Source: Siniperca chuatsi (taxonomy: Eukaryota; Chordata; Actinopteri; Centrarchiformes; Sinipercidae). Taken from it: a stretch of 64,000 nucleotides of DNA. A program made the translations under genes and the position numbers. This document shows, in pieces, positions 1-17,799 of this stretch. Within the stretch, counting starts at the first letter, position 1; each line of letters starts with the position of its first letter. Below the pieces are notes generated by a model. That model ran no database searches. It saw nothing but the letters and a program-made list of their open reading frames with translations, and had not been told where the DNA came from. Location of the stretch: positions 16,797,429 through 16,861,428 of the forward strand of contig NC_058056.1 in NCBI RefSeq assembly GCF_020085105.1, written 5' to 3'.

Positions 1-3000
1 ACACAAAGTAAGTGGATCTTGTGTTAAATGAATCTTCAAAACTCAACTGAAATCTAAGTCCAACGGGAAAAACGGTGAGGAAGTGTCAAGCCTTCAGTAT
101 CTGGGAAGATCGTATATTGCCACAACATGCATACACAAACACTGACTAACCTCTTACGCAAAGTAAAATCTAGCTACATTTAGGAGGTGTTTATGCATTG
201 TAATAGCAAATTTACCTTGATAATTAAGGCTTGAATCTGTTTCAGTTATCATGTATCCAATTGATAAACCAGCATAAAAGGAGAATACAAAGTCTGCATA
301 CTTGGATTTTTGTGACAGTTATCACTCTTGTTTCCCATCAAGGGTTACTGATGACACAAGTGTTGCAAACTATACTTAATACTGCAGACATTCACTCGGG
401 CTTAAAGCATAATTCCTGGAGGGGACAAGGAGATGGGACCCTTATGTTGGATGCTTTTGAATCATATCATCACAGTAGCATATACAGTGTATATAATAAA
501 TGTCTTTTGTGTGCACTATGTACACTAAAGTAAGTTACAAATGTAATGGCCACCACAGAATGGCCACCTTTACTTTCCTCTTAAAACAAGGGTGTGTTGT
601 TTTTTTTCTGTCACATAACGGGGTGAAACCTGTGTTAACCTAGCAGGTTACCGCTGTAAAATGAAGCTTTCAAAGTAGGTCAAAATGCAGATATGCTTGC
701 CGGTGGCATTTGGAGTAAATGCCTCTGTGTGTTTGCTGCTGCATTCATTGTCTCCTGGCATGCAGTGCTTCAGGCTCCTGTGTTTATACAGCCACATTAT
801 ACTGGTTACCTCCCTGAATGTGTGAAGGTGGTGTTAAGGAGGTAAAATGAAAATTATTTAAGGATACACCCTCCCCCCAAAAAACAAGTTGCTACTTTTA
901 ACTTTTAACTCTTGAATCATTCTCATGGATGCCAACCTAGATTATAACTGTAATTTTGGAGACAAAAATCCCCCAAAAATTCTGTTTTCCTGTTAAATAA
1001 TAAAATATTATACAGAAAATAACTTAAACTTACTGTTACTAGTATTTTTTTCTGAGTATATCTTATAACTATTAAATGAGTAAAAACAATGATGTGTAAA
1101 ATAATTTGATGTATACTTATGTTTTAAAACAAACTGTTTTCTGTGGGATGACCCCCAGTCTCAAACCCCCAATATGGCTCATTATTTTGCCCTAGCACTA
1201 CTGGCACAGACTCTAAATTGCCCGTAGGTGTGACTGCGAGTATCAATGGTTGTCTGTCTCCATGTGTCAGCCCTGTGATTGACTGGCCACCTGACCATGG
1301 TGTACCCCGCCTCACGCACAATGTCAGCTGGGATCAGCTCGAGTCCTCCCTGCAACCCTCTAAAGGATAAGCAGGTATAGCTAATGGGTAGATGGACTAC
1401 TGGCACATATAGCTTGTAGCTCTTTCTTTGAACAATAATGCACTCCAATAGTGTGAAACTCCATCTTACAACTAAACTTTTGTTGGAGCCTTTAGCTACA
1501 TTCATCAAATATGATTCTGCAAAGCCAAAGTGAGGTGGAAGGGCAACGCACAAGCCCACTGTCTTTGTGTATTATTGGTTTTTGGAAAGCAAAAGTGCCT
1601 GAAGGGATATGGACAGAGAACTCAAGTTCTGCATACACATGCACGAACAGACACATCAACCTGTGGCAGCCTGTGGGTATACAGGCATATTTTCTCCGCC
1701 AGCCTCCGCCAATCAGCTTTTCCAAGGACACTGGACAACAGCTGCCACTTCACACTAATGCCCTCCAGATGAAATTAATTTATTCCACTCCCCAACTCCT
1801 GCTCTCTCTGTTTCTCTTTCTCTGAATTTATTCTGCATCTTTTGATTTCTTTCTCTTGCATTCTTCCTCTCCCTTTCTCTGTCTGCATTATGCCTCTTAA
1901 CCTGCTCTCCCTCCCTATATCCTCCTCTATGCTATTGCTATTCAGCTGTGACAGCCTGCCTGTGGCCCACTGGGAGTGGATATAAGATTGTACAAATTAA
2001 ATTTGACACAGGAACAACTGCAAAGATGGCCATGGAAAATGGGCCCACACACCATTCTGAATGCATAGGCTCCTTTATAATTCCATTTGTCTGTAAACTT
2101 ACCAATAGGTGAAGCATTTGGTGAGGTTATGCTGTGATGAAAAATGGGGTCAGGTGTCCTACAAGACTCTGTCTGATCATTAAAGGGCCTGCATACATCT
2201 CCAAAGAGAGCTCAATTGAACAGAATAGGCCCAGCTGCCTTCCTTGTTAGAGCTGAGAGGCTCTGCATTACTGTGAAGAGCGTAAAGATCACATTCATCC
2301 TGATTACAGTCTGACGTAGCAAACACTCAGCTCCCTCAGTCTCCAGTCTCTCTTGGTAGATCTAGTGTTAACACTTATGCTGCATGAATGTTGGGAGCTT
2401 CATAATCATGCCAACACCTTGGTATAGCCCTGTTGTGAGTGTGTCATATGTGTCAGAAACATAAATCCTCTGGAAAGATGGGAGCCATAGCTTACCAAGT
2501 TGTAACAGTTATGTCAGTCTGTATTTAAATTATTATGAGGAAAATTATGCAGCTTAGCCTCTATGTCCTTTTCACTGCTTGAATATGATTGTTTTTAAAG
2601 TGTCAGTGCCAAGGTTATAACACATTAAACTCCAGTTGTGCAGAAACTGGGCTGGAATTCCCAACTCCCATATTAATATGCAACTAAATTAAATTTTCTT
2701 CATCTCGTGCTGCCATTTGTATGTATGCTTATTGCTCTGTAGTGCCAGCACACAGATGCACACCCTCATCCTCAGAAACAATATAGTTCATTAAATTTTC
2801 ATACAAATAAATAATAATAGTGGTAAGAAAATAAATAAGAATAATAAAATATCATTAAAAATCATAAAGAGTTGCAGGATTGATGTGTGAGGGCTCTTTT
2901 CTTCAAAGCTTTTAGTTTGAACCCACTAGGACATCCTACAGCGCTGAGCAAGGCACCGGTAGCTACCAAAGTATAAGACCAAAATAAACATTTGTTTGTT

Positions 3001-4760
3001 TATGGTTGTGGTTTGTGACGTTCTAGTGTAAGGTCATGGTGGCTGCTCCTGTGGTGATGTATCCATTATTGATCCCCTTCCTGGAGCTGCCTGTGTGTTT
3101 AATGGGCTGGCCAACCTATTATCCGTAGGCTTTATTGGCAGTATTGACAGACATGCTGAGAGGGGAAGTGCAAACGGCAGCAAGTCATCACAGCGATGTG
3201 TTGACCCTAGAGATATAGTTGCCACAGGGGCTTCAAAACAATATCTATTGTATGTTGGCTCATTCTGTTAAATATAAGAAACCTGCAACATACTCCATTA
3301 AATGTTGGTGAATGGACAGAAGGGACAAATTTAAGGAATTTGAAATTATTCTTGGCAACTCTTCAGACCTATCAATTCAAGCAGAAATCTGAGTTTTTCT
3401 ATGAATTCTTACTAATATTTTTCATATCAGTTGTGTAGAAATTCATGAATTGTTTCAGATGAAGGAAATTAAGTGAATTGCTGAACAAGCAGTCTCCCTG
3501 TTGTAGATTGTCTATATGAGTTGCTCTCATGCTTGTTAAATGTAAGATTTGCCAGAAAACAGAGCATTTCCGAAGCAAACAAAATGACTGATCTCTTGGT
3601 AAATGTTACCTTGAAAATGGTTTGTATGATCACAAAAAAGGGCCAGCAAACACAGTGAGCCAGCAGATTTAGTTCAAACTGAATTTTGACTGAAAATGTC
3701 AGCAATATTCAGAAAGTAATTATGTTTGTGTTTCTTCTTAAGCACATACTTTATATTTATAGTTTTTCTGTGTGATGTGTGTGTGAGATACAAAGAGAGA
3801 GAGATTAAGAAAAAACAAGAGAGTGGTGTCCCATTTTAGGGACCATCTCCATTGAAGCGGACATGTAGCCTCCATAGACCTTAATTTAGAGGATCGACCT
3901 CCGCCCTAAATGAGGTCTTTATAGCAAACAATCCAATGGGGCAATGAAAATGTCACTGTAAGGTGTAAATAATGAAAATAATAATTACAAATGTGCATAT
4001 TTTATGATTATACATTATAATAAAATGATAACTACCAGAACAATATTTTGTTATTCACTTTATGTACACTGTTAAAATAATTTACATAGTACATTATGAT
4101 AGAGTAATGGATTGCATATTTTTGATATTGTTGCAGTAAACTCGGAAATGTCCGACTTTATAAGCTGACGTGGTTCAAATGCACAATTTAAAAGTGGGTA
4201 AATCCCAATGGATTTTGGGATACTACAGGCTTAAAGGAAATATTGGTTGTTTCATTTAAATTTTGGGAAAAGAAAGCAGCATTTTTTGGATGCACTTGGT
4301 GGAGTCTTTGGGATTGGATAGTTGACCGGTCATGATGCATTTGCTCCAGAAATGTGGATTTTGAAGGTTGCCCCTGAAATGGGTCATGACCACAGAGAGA
4401 GAAGCCGCTTTGCAATATATACACAGGTTTCAGTGGATAACAGGTTTTGGGGCCCAAGGCAATTTAAAGTCACTCCACACATAAATTACTATACCAACTT
4501 TAAATGTGAGTTAGAAAAAACACACTAAATTAGCAAGAAGTAAAATTGCCAAGACGTTTTGTTTTCCCACAATTCCCACCAGCAATATGCTTAGAGAAAA
4601 TAAGCTCAAACTGAATTTTAATTAAGCAAATGTGATGCGGTTTGACTGTAACTTCCTCAGTATTTTAGGAAAGGTAAACCACAGTTTAGTGTAACTTTAG
4701 TGTAGTGTGTTATGTGACATTGTGTTCATCAGACCTACAGAAAGAAGTGTTGCTGCTCAC
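1..4760. other. Non-coding DNA, probably a wdr25 intron
   Basis: I found no convincing exon on either strand. The next wdr25 exon must begin in phase 1 and encode further WD repeats, and nothing here does, so this is probably intron and the exon lies left of position 1. The stretch holds a dispersed repeat (about 1,195-1,400), pyrimidine-rich tracts near 1,790-1,930, AT-rich low-complexity DNA near 2,800-2,870 and higher-complexity segments (about 2,160-2,350 and 3,030-3,230) that could be conserved non-coding elements. The latter is a guess from base composition only. Confidence 0.5.
1195..1400 (+). repeat. Dispersed teleost repeat, copy 1
   Basis: The segment runs from a part reading 'ctaaattgcccgtaggtgtg' through 'gtgtaccccgcctcacgc' and 'gtcagctgggatcagctc' to a tail with 'ggataagcaggtatag'. 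From memory this is the 3' portion of a repeat very common in percomorph genomes, probably derived from a non-LTR retrotransposon. A second, partial copy lies in the opposite orientation at about 50,793-50,911. Short minus-strand open frames at 1,124-1,559 overlap it and are not genes. The family name is not assigned. Confidence 0.65.
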
Positions 4761-7700
4761 CTGTCTCTACGTCTGTGATCACAGCCGTGTTGTCAAATGA
4801 GCCAGTGAGAAGGTGTCGCCCGCAGGGGGTCCAACAGGCATCACGCACAGCTCCCGAATGGCAGGTGTAAACCCTCAGGCATCGCCCGCTTTCGGCTCCA
4901 TCCCACACCTGCCAGACATGGGCACATGATCACATCAAGACAAAGTCACAAATACACCTAGACTGCAGCAACAAAGTCATTTTTACTGACTGTACACAAG
5001 CTCTGGGTTCTGGAAGAAAGCTTTCATGATATACACTATGTGCTATAGAACAACTTGTATTGACAGGAACTGATTAATGAGTTTAAACTGTCAAATCCAG
5101 AACACATGATTATATCATTTGTGCACAGTCTTTGTAAGTTGCTCATAACATCACTGATATACAAAAGAAAAAAAATGCTCTATGAAAGAAAACAAAGGTA
5201 CTGTGGTTGTGCTGAAAGGCTAAAAGTTGACGCTGACCCCTACACCTCAAACAAAAACCCAATTGAAATAACATGCATGACAGAGAGAAGCAGAGAAAAA
5301 GTGGAGACATCAGATGGCACTGACACACTGTGCTTGCCTTCAAACAAACAAGAGGAAAGGATCTGCATGTTTTGGACAAGTTTCAAGGCAGTTTACTGAG
5401 AATTCGTCCAGAGCTCATTTGACAGCCACTGTTCTCCCGACTGAAAAGAGGAAATAAAGTGACATTTTGGTGCCATGCCTTTTCAGATGATGAATGCAAT
5501 GAGTCCTCCAGCCATGAAAATATTTCCTGTGTCAATGAGAATTGCTCAATGTAGTCTGTCTTTTTCAAAGCTGAGAAAGATATGATCTAAGCCTTCCTAA
5601 ATTCAATTGTAATGAAACAAAATGAAATTACTCAGCAAAGTGCTGCTGGATAAATTGGCACACATACACAACAAGCTTATTTGCTGGATTTAAAAGCAAA
5701 ATCAAGCTTTATAATGAATTAATAAAATTAATTACCTCTGAGTGCACCTATAAATCAATTCCCCATGGGGCCTAATGGCTTTAATGGTTTTGTATTGTTA
5801 GACGTTTTTCTGATTATAGACAGAGCAGAAGAGAAAAGCACCCAGCTGCCTTCTGTTAGTTGCGACTGCCATGACTACAGTATCTGGCTGGTTTGAAATG
5901 TGATATCATAGTGCGAATAAAGTGCAAAGAGGCATAAAAAAGCAGACAGTGATTTATGAATTACGTGTTAATCTGCCTGATTGTTTCATTGTTGATTTTG
6001 GCTTTGTTTTTGGTCATTGTTGTGGTGTTGACCACAGGCATATAAGGCATGTCAATATTGTGACATGCTTTTCATCATTTCCTGTTGATAAAGAGTATGA
6101 TTTTCTGTCAGACATGTCAAAAGACAAAAGTCTCTCCCTGAAACCCAGCCTGAAATCCAGTGGGTGGTCTGGTGTGTTGCCCACTGAGGTGAGGTATATT
6201 ACACTAATGATGAAGTATTTTTTGCTTCCCTGGCATTGCCAGGGCCACAGAGGAACTTTGAAGATCTGTGGGGTGCTGCAGATCCCTCTCTGCCTCTCTC
6301 TGTGTTTCATTATTAAAAATGACTCCTCCATACAGCGTAAGAAACACACTGAGAAAGTCTGTAACCTATCAATCCAGCAGGCAGTAGTTTAACAAACAGA
6401 ATGCCAGAGATGCCTTCAGGGTGAGAAAAAAAAGTAACAGAGAGAGACGGAGACAGAGATTCACACTTTTAATTGCAAAAAGCTAAATATTGGAGCGATG
6501 CATCTATTAAGAATATTCCCATTCATTGTGCAACAGGACATGCCACTTCTCTGTACGATCTTAGGCTTAGGGAAACACTGCCATCTCAAGGTAACATGAA
6601 AATCTGTTAAACAGCAAGATGATAGCATCTATAGTCACAAAAGCTTCAAAATATTCAACTAAACACAGGCTTCTACATAAAAAGTCTGCCAAAGTGGCAT
6701 GTTGCTTGAGCTCTGTCTCCAACAACTGACTGAATTAATGATATGCACCATAACAACACCATTCAGTGCTCACACAATTGCAATAATCCCCTACAATGTG
6801 CGACCTGGGCATGGGGGAAAAGGAGCGTTTGTTTATTTGCGTCCCCTTTAATTTCACCGGCCACTTAACAGACACGCAGAGCGGATCCTTGCAGACGACT
6901 CAGTGGGGTAATCTGCTTCCTAAATGACTCTCGGTAATTAAAACTAAATTGGTATTCGTGTTATCAACTTAAAATTGCTGCCTTACACCTGCCGTAGCCA
7001 TGGTGACAACAGCTGCAAACAGGCTGGAATAATAATAGTCTGACTCTGCCTCAGAGATACTGACAGACAGTCTGGAGGAAGAGGAGGCGGAAGCCTGAAG
7101 GGTGTTGGTGAAGAAACACAAGCACAAAGAGGAAAGTGTTAAGACTTCATAGAGTACATCCCCTCTGTGTCTTCACATAGAGAATAGAAAAGAATAGGTG
7201 TAGTCAAAGTGCTGAAAGACATTATCAATACAGCTGTACAGTTGGTCAATAAATAAGCAGTAATGTATGACAAGCTACCATAATATGAGAAAATAAACAA
7301 CACAACATAGAGAGTGGCATTTTCACACGTGTGCCTATAATTTTCTATACCAGGACACCCTGAAGTATACCATAACACTTACCAAACAAAAAAGTTAGAC
7401 TGTGGAATGCACCTTAACCACTAGGCCACCAGGGAGGACACCTGTGTGACTATTCTGGTAATTGATTAATTGCTCGTGTTACTTTTCAAGCAAAAATGCA
7501 AAACATTAGTTCCAGATTCACAACTGTAAGTATTTGCTGCTTATGCCTTACATGATAGTAAACTGAATATCTTGGAGTGTTGGACTATTGATCAGACAAA
7601 ACAAGCAATAAAACACTTTATGCTATAATAAATTATTATGGGCACGTTTTAAAAATTATTTTCTGCCTTTTAGTAGACCAAATGATTAATAAATAAATCG

Positions 7701-10053
7701 AGAAAATCTACGAATAATTGATATTGATAATGCATAGTTACTTGCAGCCCTACATTTTTTCAAAGTTTGTAGTTAGTTTAATCCAAGGTTAGGTTTTATT
7801 AATGACACTTAACTGGTAATACAGTGTGAAACTTAAGTATTGTTGCTATGGTTACCTGCAGTTTATTATACTGTATTTTGCTGTGTCATATTATGCAAGA
7901 TTAATAAACACCTGCCAACCAAATAGTGTTTTCTGTGGCCATGGTATAAAAACATCTAGAGTTATTACACAGCCAGAGATTTCTGTAGTTTGGAATAAAT
8001 AACTTTCTTTAATGAAATCACTGAGGGTGACCTTGAAGAGGAGCAAATCCCACCACTCACTCATTAAACACAGTGAAAGGTAAAGCAGAGTTAAAAAAAC
8101 AAGATGCACTTTTCTGTGGAAAAACCTGATTACTTAAAAATATTTACTATTTTTATGAAATTAACTACTACGCTTACGGTTTTAAAACATTTATATACTT
8201 CATGTTCTTAAGTCAGTGAATTCCTCTATGTTTTAATTTCATTTGAGGACTGAGTAATCATGAGGATTACATCACGATCATGACAAATTGTAGTATAAAA
8301 CCTTCCTGGTCTAAATCATGTCTGATTCCATACATTGCCAATAGTTGGGCTAACTTAAATTACTGTATGGAAGCTGAAGATATCTGAAGTCAGTATGAAC
8401 ATTTAGAGGAAAAAAATTACCTGTTGCACGGATAAGTATTTGATATGCTCCTCTATCTATTGGTTTCACAGTCTGAGATAGAGAAGAAGAGAAATCCTTG
8501 CATACAAACAACCAAGTCTTCTCCTCTCCTTCTCTCCACGTCTCCACCATCTGGTCCAAACTGCCCTTTCCAGGTGCCAAAGGAAGGTATGATTATGCAA
8601 ATTTTCTAATGCATATTTACATACTTAATTATTCAGAGTCCTCTTAGGATATTCGTGAGGCATGTGGCTTTGTACTGGGAGAGAAATATTTAGTGACTGG
8701 CAGACACCTGCATGACTTGACCTTTACGGTAGGGAAATTAGGGATTGTTTTCCTGGTGTGAAATACAGAAAAGGAGGGGGAATCAAAAGAGAAAGAGAGA
8801 GAGAGAGAGAGAGATAGGAAGTCCCATAGGTCCTGACACAAATTCAGCTGACAGTGACAGATATGATTCTAAAGAAAGCGGTTTGTGGTACATTTATAAA
8901 TTGAGGCAGCAGGGCAGATATTATCTCACTGACTGTAACACTGTGCCAATTACACTGACTGTCAGGTAAATGATTATCCCCTTAGACCTCCCTGCTGCAC
9001 TTGGCACCTGCCTAAAACTATACTGATGAATGGATTTTCGGGTTATAAAAAAAACTGTACCAGACCACGTATATGGTGCAGTCAACTTGAGAAAGGAGGA
9101 CCAATTGTATCACAAACATCAGAATGATAACTAAAACTTGAATTGCATTAGTCAGTTTTTACAAAACAAAAATTGAAAAAACCCACATTATTGGAAGCAT
9201 TGCATTACATAAGCACTGAATACCCTATTTATTGAGTTCATAGCTTCCAAGGCTAAGTATCAATGTCCATCATTTCTGAAGTCAGTGATAGGTTCACTGT
9301 AGCTATCATTACCTTGAAAGTCTTGTCCATGGAGGCAGACAGCAGCAGATGACTGAGATGAGGCACAGGACACCATTGTACTGTGTTGACTGGGCCCTGG
9401 TGGCCTCCCAGGCTCATCAGGTGCCTCCTCGGTATCCCTGCAGCGCCATGCTTGTTAGCTAGATATGGCTTTACTCTCGCCGACACTTCTGAAAGAATTT
9501 GGCTTTCCCTGGACTGATTCCCTGGGACTTGCTCTGCTGGGTGCTTTGGATCCACTGTCTCTACTGAAGTGGCAATTCTCTGTCTCTTGGGGATGTACGG
9601 TCTGACACCAGACGGGACAGTGTGATGTCTTTTTGCAGGGTTCAGCCCATCGCCAAAGCTTTGTGGCATGTGAGGAAGAGTCTGCAGTGGTGAGATCTTC
9701 CCCTGAGTCACAGGTAAACTCAAAGGAGGTGTAGTATCTCTAAAATGTTTTTCTTGTGCTGTCCTGTAACTGCAATATTTTCTTTCCAAGTCAAAACAGC
9801 TCTGTGGCTTTGAATGTGGGTGTAGTGAAGAACTGCTTCTTTCTAAGACATGTCCATGATATTGCAACACTGACCTGTCAGAGTCAGGTGTGAAGCTGTG
9901 AGGGCTCTGCGTTACCTCAGAGGAATTAAACACCCTAACTTCTTGGTTTTGTTCACAAGATCCAGTTTGGTCAGAAGCTGATGCTCCCTCCTCCTTTTGA
10001 TCAAGAGAACCATCCTCTGATTCTGAATCCTCGTAGGCCACTAATGAAGACAT
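4761..10053 (-). CDS. wdr25: WD repeat-containing protein 25, 5' part (two coding exons)
   Basis: WDR25 is a WD40 beta-propeller protein of poorly known function, about 540 aa in human. Coding exon 1 is 9313-10053 (247 aa): it starts MSSLVAYEDSESEDG, has a low-complexity N-terminal half, and enters the first WD repeat with 'GGHQGPVNTVQWCP' and 'LLLSASMDKTFK'. Exon 2 is 4761-4908 (148 nt, phase 0 to 1) and continues directly with VWDGAESGRCLRVY and 'HLLTGSFDNTAVITDVETG'. The donor of exon 1 is GTAATG; that of exon 2 is GTGAG. The start at 10053 was chosen because it follows an acceptor at 10071-10072 and is the first ATG of the spliced exon; the open frame continues upstream only as intron. 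Roughly the last 240-250 residues are not in the window. The gene faces away from wars1, as in mammals. Confidence 0.9.
7407..7435 (-). repeat. tRNA-like fragment, possible SINE head
   Basis: On the minus strand this short stretch reads 'GGTGGCCTAGTGGTTAAGG', which fits a tRNA A box (TGGCCTAGTGG). There is no B box or cloverleaf after it, so it is not a tRNA gene. A relic of a tRNA-derived SINE or a similar repeat is likely. Confidence 0.3.
7455..7752 (+). mobile_element. hAT-like non-autonomous repeat, copy 1 (5' end degraded)
   Basis: The right end reads 'cttgcagcccta', matching the terminal repeat of a percomorph family that begins GGGCTGCAAC and ends GTTGCAGCCC. Interior landmarks shared with the copy at 33,981-34,226 include 'ttccagattc', 'catgatagtaaactgaatat' and 'accaaatgattaat'. 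There is no coding capacity. Assignment to hAT rests on the termini and on memory of the family. Confidence 0.6.
8795..8814. repeat. (GA)n microsatellite
   Basis: This is an uninterrupted GA tract of about 20 bp inside the wdr25 intron. Confidence 0.9.
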
Positions 10054-10070
10054 CTTCACATGATGACACT

Positions 10071-11575
10071 CTGTTTGAAAATAAAGGGACAATAGGTGAG
10101 ATGTCAGTGTAGGTAATGCATTAGAGGCCCAAGGGTGACATCTAGTGGTTGCTTGAATTTCTGCACCTAAAGGTAGCATACTGACTCACTTACAACAGCA
10201 GCCTTGACATTAAAAAAACTTTACCTGGAAGTTTAACCACAAATTTACAAAAGTTTTGTTGGGAATGTATTGTCACTAGTGGGGGTGAAATGTCTAGCAA
10301 CCACCAGCATGCACCAGCCAGGCAGACTGGGAGAGAAATACGAAGAAGAAAAATCCACTATAGGTTCATTTTATTTAAAAAGAGGACGGGCGGGAAGTCC
10401 TGTTCAGTCTATCAGTCAACACATAGCGAAAACAGAAAGACAGTAATGGCTAGCTAAGTCAACTTACAGCCTTCGGACAGAGCAAAGTCACTGTAGCAAT
10501 TACCTTTATATTGTTTGCTAACGTTAGTTGGCTTATAAACGTAACTTACAGACAGGACGCTGTCACTGGCACATAAATTAACGTTAACCCTAAATTAAAT
10601 CCCGAAGTTTGCGTCTAACGTTAGGTTAACTGCCACCAATATAGCAAAATTAGCTAACGTTGGTCGTTTGCATTTCTGACTCAAAGCCTAATATAACCTA
10701 CAAAGAAAAGCTACCCGGTGAATCTGCCTTTAACTGTTGTACCTGCAACCTGATTAAACCATCAATATCCCACTTCTGAGCGTGAAAACAGTCACACTTC
10801 AGGCCCAAAATCCCGCAAAATCATTGGAGTTAATGCTGAGTTTCAGAATAAAATCAATGTTTCATTTCTCCACTCATGTCAGACTCTACCCACGCGTGAA
10901 GGCTTTTATTTTGAAAGATGCCGGAAAAAGAACCGTCTTTCTCACTCCTCCGATATGTATCGTGTTAAATGTATTTACATTGAGTTTAAGTCGTTGGTTT
11001 CCTGTGAAATTAAGCTGAAAAAATATAGAAAACTTTCTGCGTATTAAATGTAAATAACAGAGTGTCAAAGATGGCACTTTTTCACTGATAAATCAATAGC
11101 GGAACTTTTGAACAATCCTATTTGCCTGGGAAGAATTTGGTCCAAACTCTCACACAGGCTGATGCAAGTTGAATGAGCGAGCTGTCAGCTGTGTTTGAGG
11201 AATACTGTACGGTATGCTGGCTGTATTTAATCATGATTACCTCAGCTACTCAGTTATTTAATGCAATTTCAATATTTTTTATCATTTATGAAACACGGCA
11301 GCGTGAGGTAGATCTAGGGGTAGTATCTGACGATTAGCTAGCTCAATAGCTCTACCAAGTTAGCTGTGGTATGTTCACATATGGGAGTCTTCTCAGCTGC
11401 TGTGGAAGGAGATGCAGTAATGCTAGAGCAGATAAAGTCCCAGTAATTCTGTTAACCTCATATTAAAGTCTATTTAGAACATGTAACTTTCGTGTATGTT
11501 ATATAATTGGTCAGTAATTACTTTTAACGTCTTCTATTATTATTACCTTACTATTACCTAGCCAGTGGGAAGAAG
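10071..11575. promoter_or_regulatory. Shared head-to-head promoter region of wdr25 and wars1
   Basis: The start codons of wdr25 (10,053, minus) and wars1 (11,576, plus) are 1.5 kb apart and diverge. A splice acceptor lies just upstream of the wdr25 start at 10,071-10,072, so its 5' UTR begins in an upstream non-coding exon, probably within 10,380-10,900. For wars1, a possible non-coding first exon ends near 11,212 at a GTATGC donor. The middle is richer in CpG than its surroundings and repeats 'taacgttag'-like words. No TATA box was recognised; start sites cannot be placed from sequence alone. Confidence 0.55.
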
Positions 11576-15849
<4,274 letters not shown>

Positions 15850-17799
15850 CCTGCTTGAGCACCTGAGATGTCAAGGTTCATCATGTCATTATTTTCAGTG
15901 AGAAGAACAAATCATTAATCCAATTTTCCATTTAAACATATTGTAATGGGAAGAGGGACATTTTCTCATACAGTTTGCATCCGGACTGGAGAAAATTTTG
16001 TATGTAAATTACTGGATGATGATGATGTGCTTCTCTGTGTCAAACCAAGCATGGCATTGCCCACACCTTCATGCTAATTGTCATGCTGCACCAAATGTAC
16101 ACATTTATCTTCATATGTCTTCAAGTGTTTGTGTTTGCAGCGCTGCTGAAATGTCACATGAGCCCTACTCCTCGCCCTGAAATCAGTTCAGGATGAATGA
16201 ATGATGATTAAAGCAGAAGACAAATGTATATTGTTGCAAAATCTGCTTAGTGACCAACAACAACAACAACCACTGAAAAATGTTGGTTAAGAAGTCTTAT
16301 TTTACTTGATAAAAATAGCTTTCTGAACAATAACTATCACTTTGAAATTATGAAAAGCATCATATGTGCTGTATATAGTGTTAAGAGATAATAGGAAATA
16401 TATTATGAGACGTTAATCTCTAAGGAGTTTGAGCGCATACCAATAAGTAGGCCATCAGTGTCTTACTCAAGGGAACTAAAGCAAATGTGTTTGTTATCAG
16501 CAAAAGGGACTTGACTAAACATTAAACTGTACTTGAACAACAAAAACCATATCTTTTGAAAACACGTTTTATGTGAAAATTAAGTTCCATATGGATAATA
16601 TGTATTTTATTTAATGTAAGTGCCACATTGTACATGCATATAATATTATTTTATTATTTCTATGGTCACACAGTAAAAGTATAAATGTTTCCCATAATAT
16701 CCGACCCCAACATATCAAGATTGGCATTTTGTGATATAATAACTATGCTGTAGGCCTTTTTCACAAAAGACATGTTACAGTAGGAAAAGCATAGGTAAAA
16801 ATGAACAATGGCTGAATTCCATTTAGCTGCTTCAGTTTCAGGGTGCTAGGATTGCATATATTGAATATACCAATAATTTCAGATAAAACAATATATTATT
16901 GGTCCTTTAATGATGATAATGCAGCCAAGTAGGACACAGTATTAACGTACTGTATATGTCAGTAACATGGAGGTGGGTGCGAGAATTTGCAAATAAAACT
17001 GAAAGGTCATAATAAAGATAAACGTAATTTTTTATAGAGATAGGTTTCAAAAATAATACTGAGCAAAACATGGACGTTTTTATCTGCTGCTGCTGGACTC
17101 GGGAGGGGTTCTCAAGACGGGGAGCAGTCATATCAACTTCTTCACAGTATAACCACTCAAAGGGAAATTTGTGAAAACATGCCATTTCTAAAACATGACA
17201 TTTTGCCCAGGTGTTCTCTGCAAAAAATTAATTAATGAATAAAGAATTAATTATAATTGAATAACTGAAATAATTTGCATAATTAATTATTAACATATAC
17301 AGCACAATGTTACTGCAAAGAGTGCAAATCCTGGTCTATTTCAGATTTTTCAGTACTGATACAGTAAAATGCAGTGAGAAGAATGTGCTGTTTTACGGGA
17401 AGGACAACTCCCTAAAAAGTGAAACTTATGCACATTAACACTGAAACCTGTTTTATATCACTTTAAACAAGTACTTAAGATGCCTGAAAACCACTGCAAA
17501 AACAGAAACATTGTCAGCATCAGTTTTATACTCCACACCTACAGCCCCAGATAATTTTCTGTATAATAATATCGCTTACTTAAATACATACTTTATACAT
17601 AAATATTAAAATATAAAATAAAGCAGAGCTTTACAGAAAAATATTTAATTCCGGCATTATTTTAATTTTTCAGTATCCTTTCTTTCACATGTCCCCTGTC
17701 AAACTATGAGAGAATTACCTCATGCAAAGGTGAAAAGTAAGACAGTTCTGGCGTGATCCACTTTTATCATAAAGGAGGAGGGGGAGACAAAAAAGTTGT
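15850..17799 (+). other. wars1 3' UTR and intergenic DNA
   Basis: There is no coding sequence. Possible plus-strand poly(A) signals are ATTAAA at 16,207-16,212 and AATAAA at 16,992-16,997 and 17,011-17,016; I cannot say which is used. A short CAA repeat lies near 16,256-16,271. The rest is AT-rich and featureless as far as I can see. Confidence 0.55.

Larger units (their letters stand above)
4909..9312 (-). other. wdr25 intron of 4.4 kb
   Basis: The intron separates the two visible wdr25 coding exons, and the protein reads through without a missing segment. It contains a degraded hAT-like repeat (about 7,455-7,752), a GA microsatellite (8,795-8,814) and an imperfect RFX-type palindrome at 6,994-7,007. 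AT-rich but complex stretches (about 5,690-5,800 and 6,830-7,020) could be regulatory. No other gene was seen. Confidence 0.6.

Noticed and set aside
1124-1559. Overlapping minus-strand open frames of 65 and 125 codons
   Set aside because: They run through a dispersed repeat (1,195-1,400) and show no protein family resemblance.
3034-3225. 63-codon minus-strand open frame
   Set aside because: No splice context and no family resemblance; composition suggests at most a non-coding conserved element.
3830-3945. Segment with 'ccattttaggga' and 'ccgccctaaatg', considered as a small inverted-repeat element
   Set aside because: The two ends do not pair well enough and no target duplication was visible.
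1-4760. Search for the remaining WD-repeat exons of wdr25
   Set aside because: The TGG-GA(C/T) sites I checked on the minus strand lie in frames with stops or without WD40 context, so no exon was called.
7407-7435. tRNA-like A box on the minus strand
   Set aside because: No B box, no acceptor stem and no cloverleaf follow, so it is not a tRNA gene.
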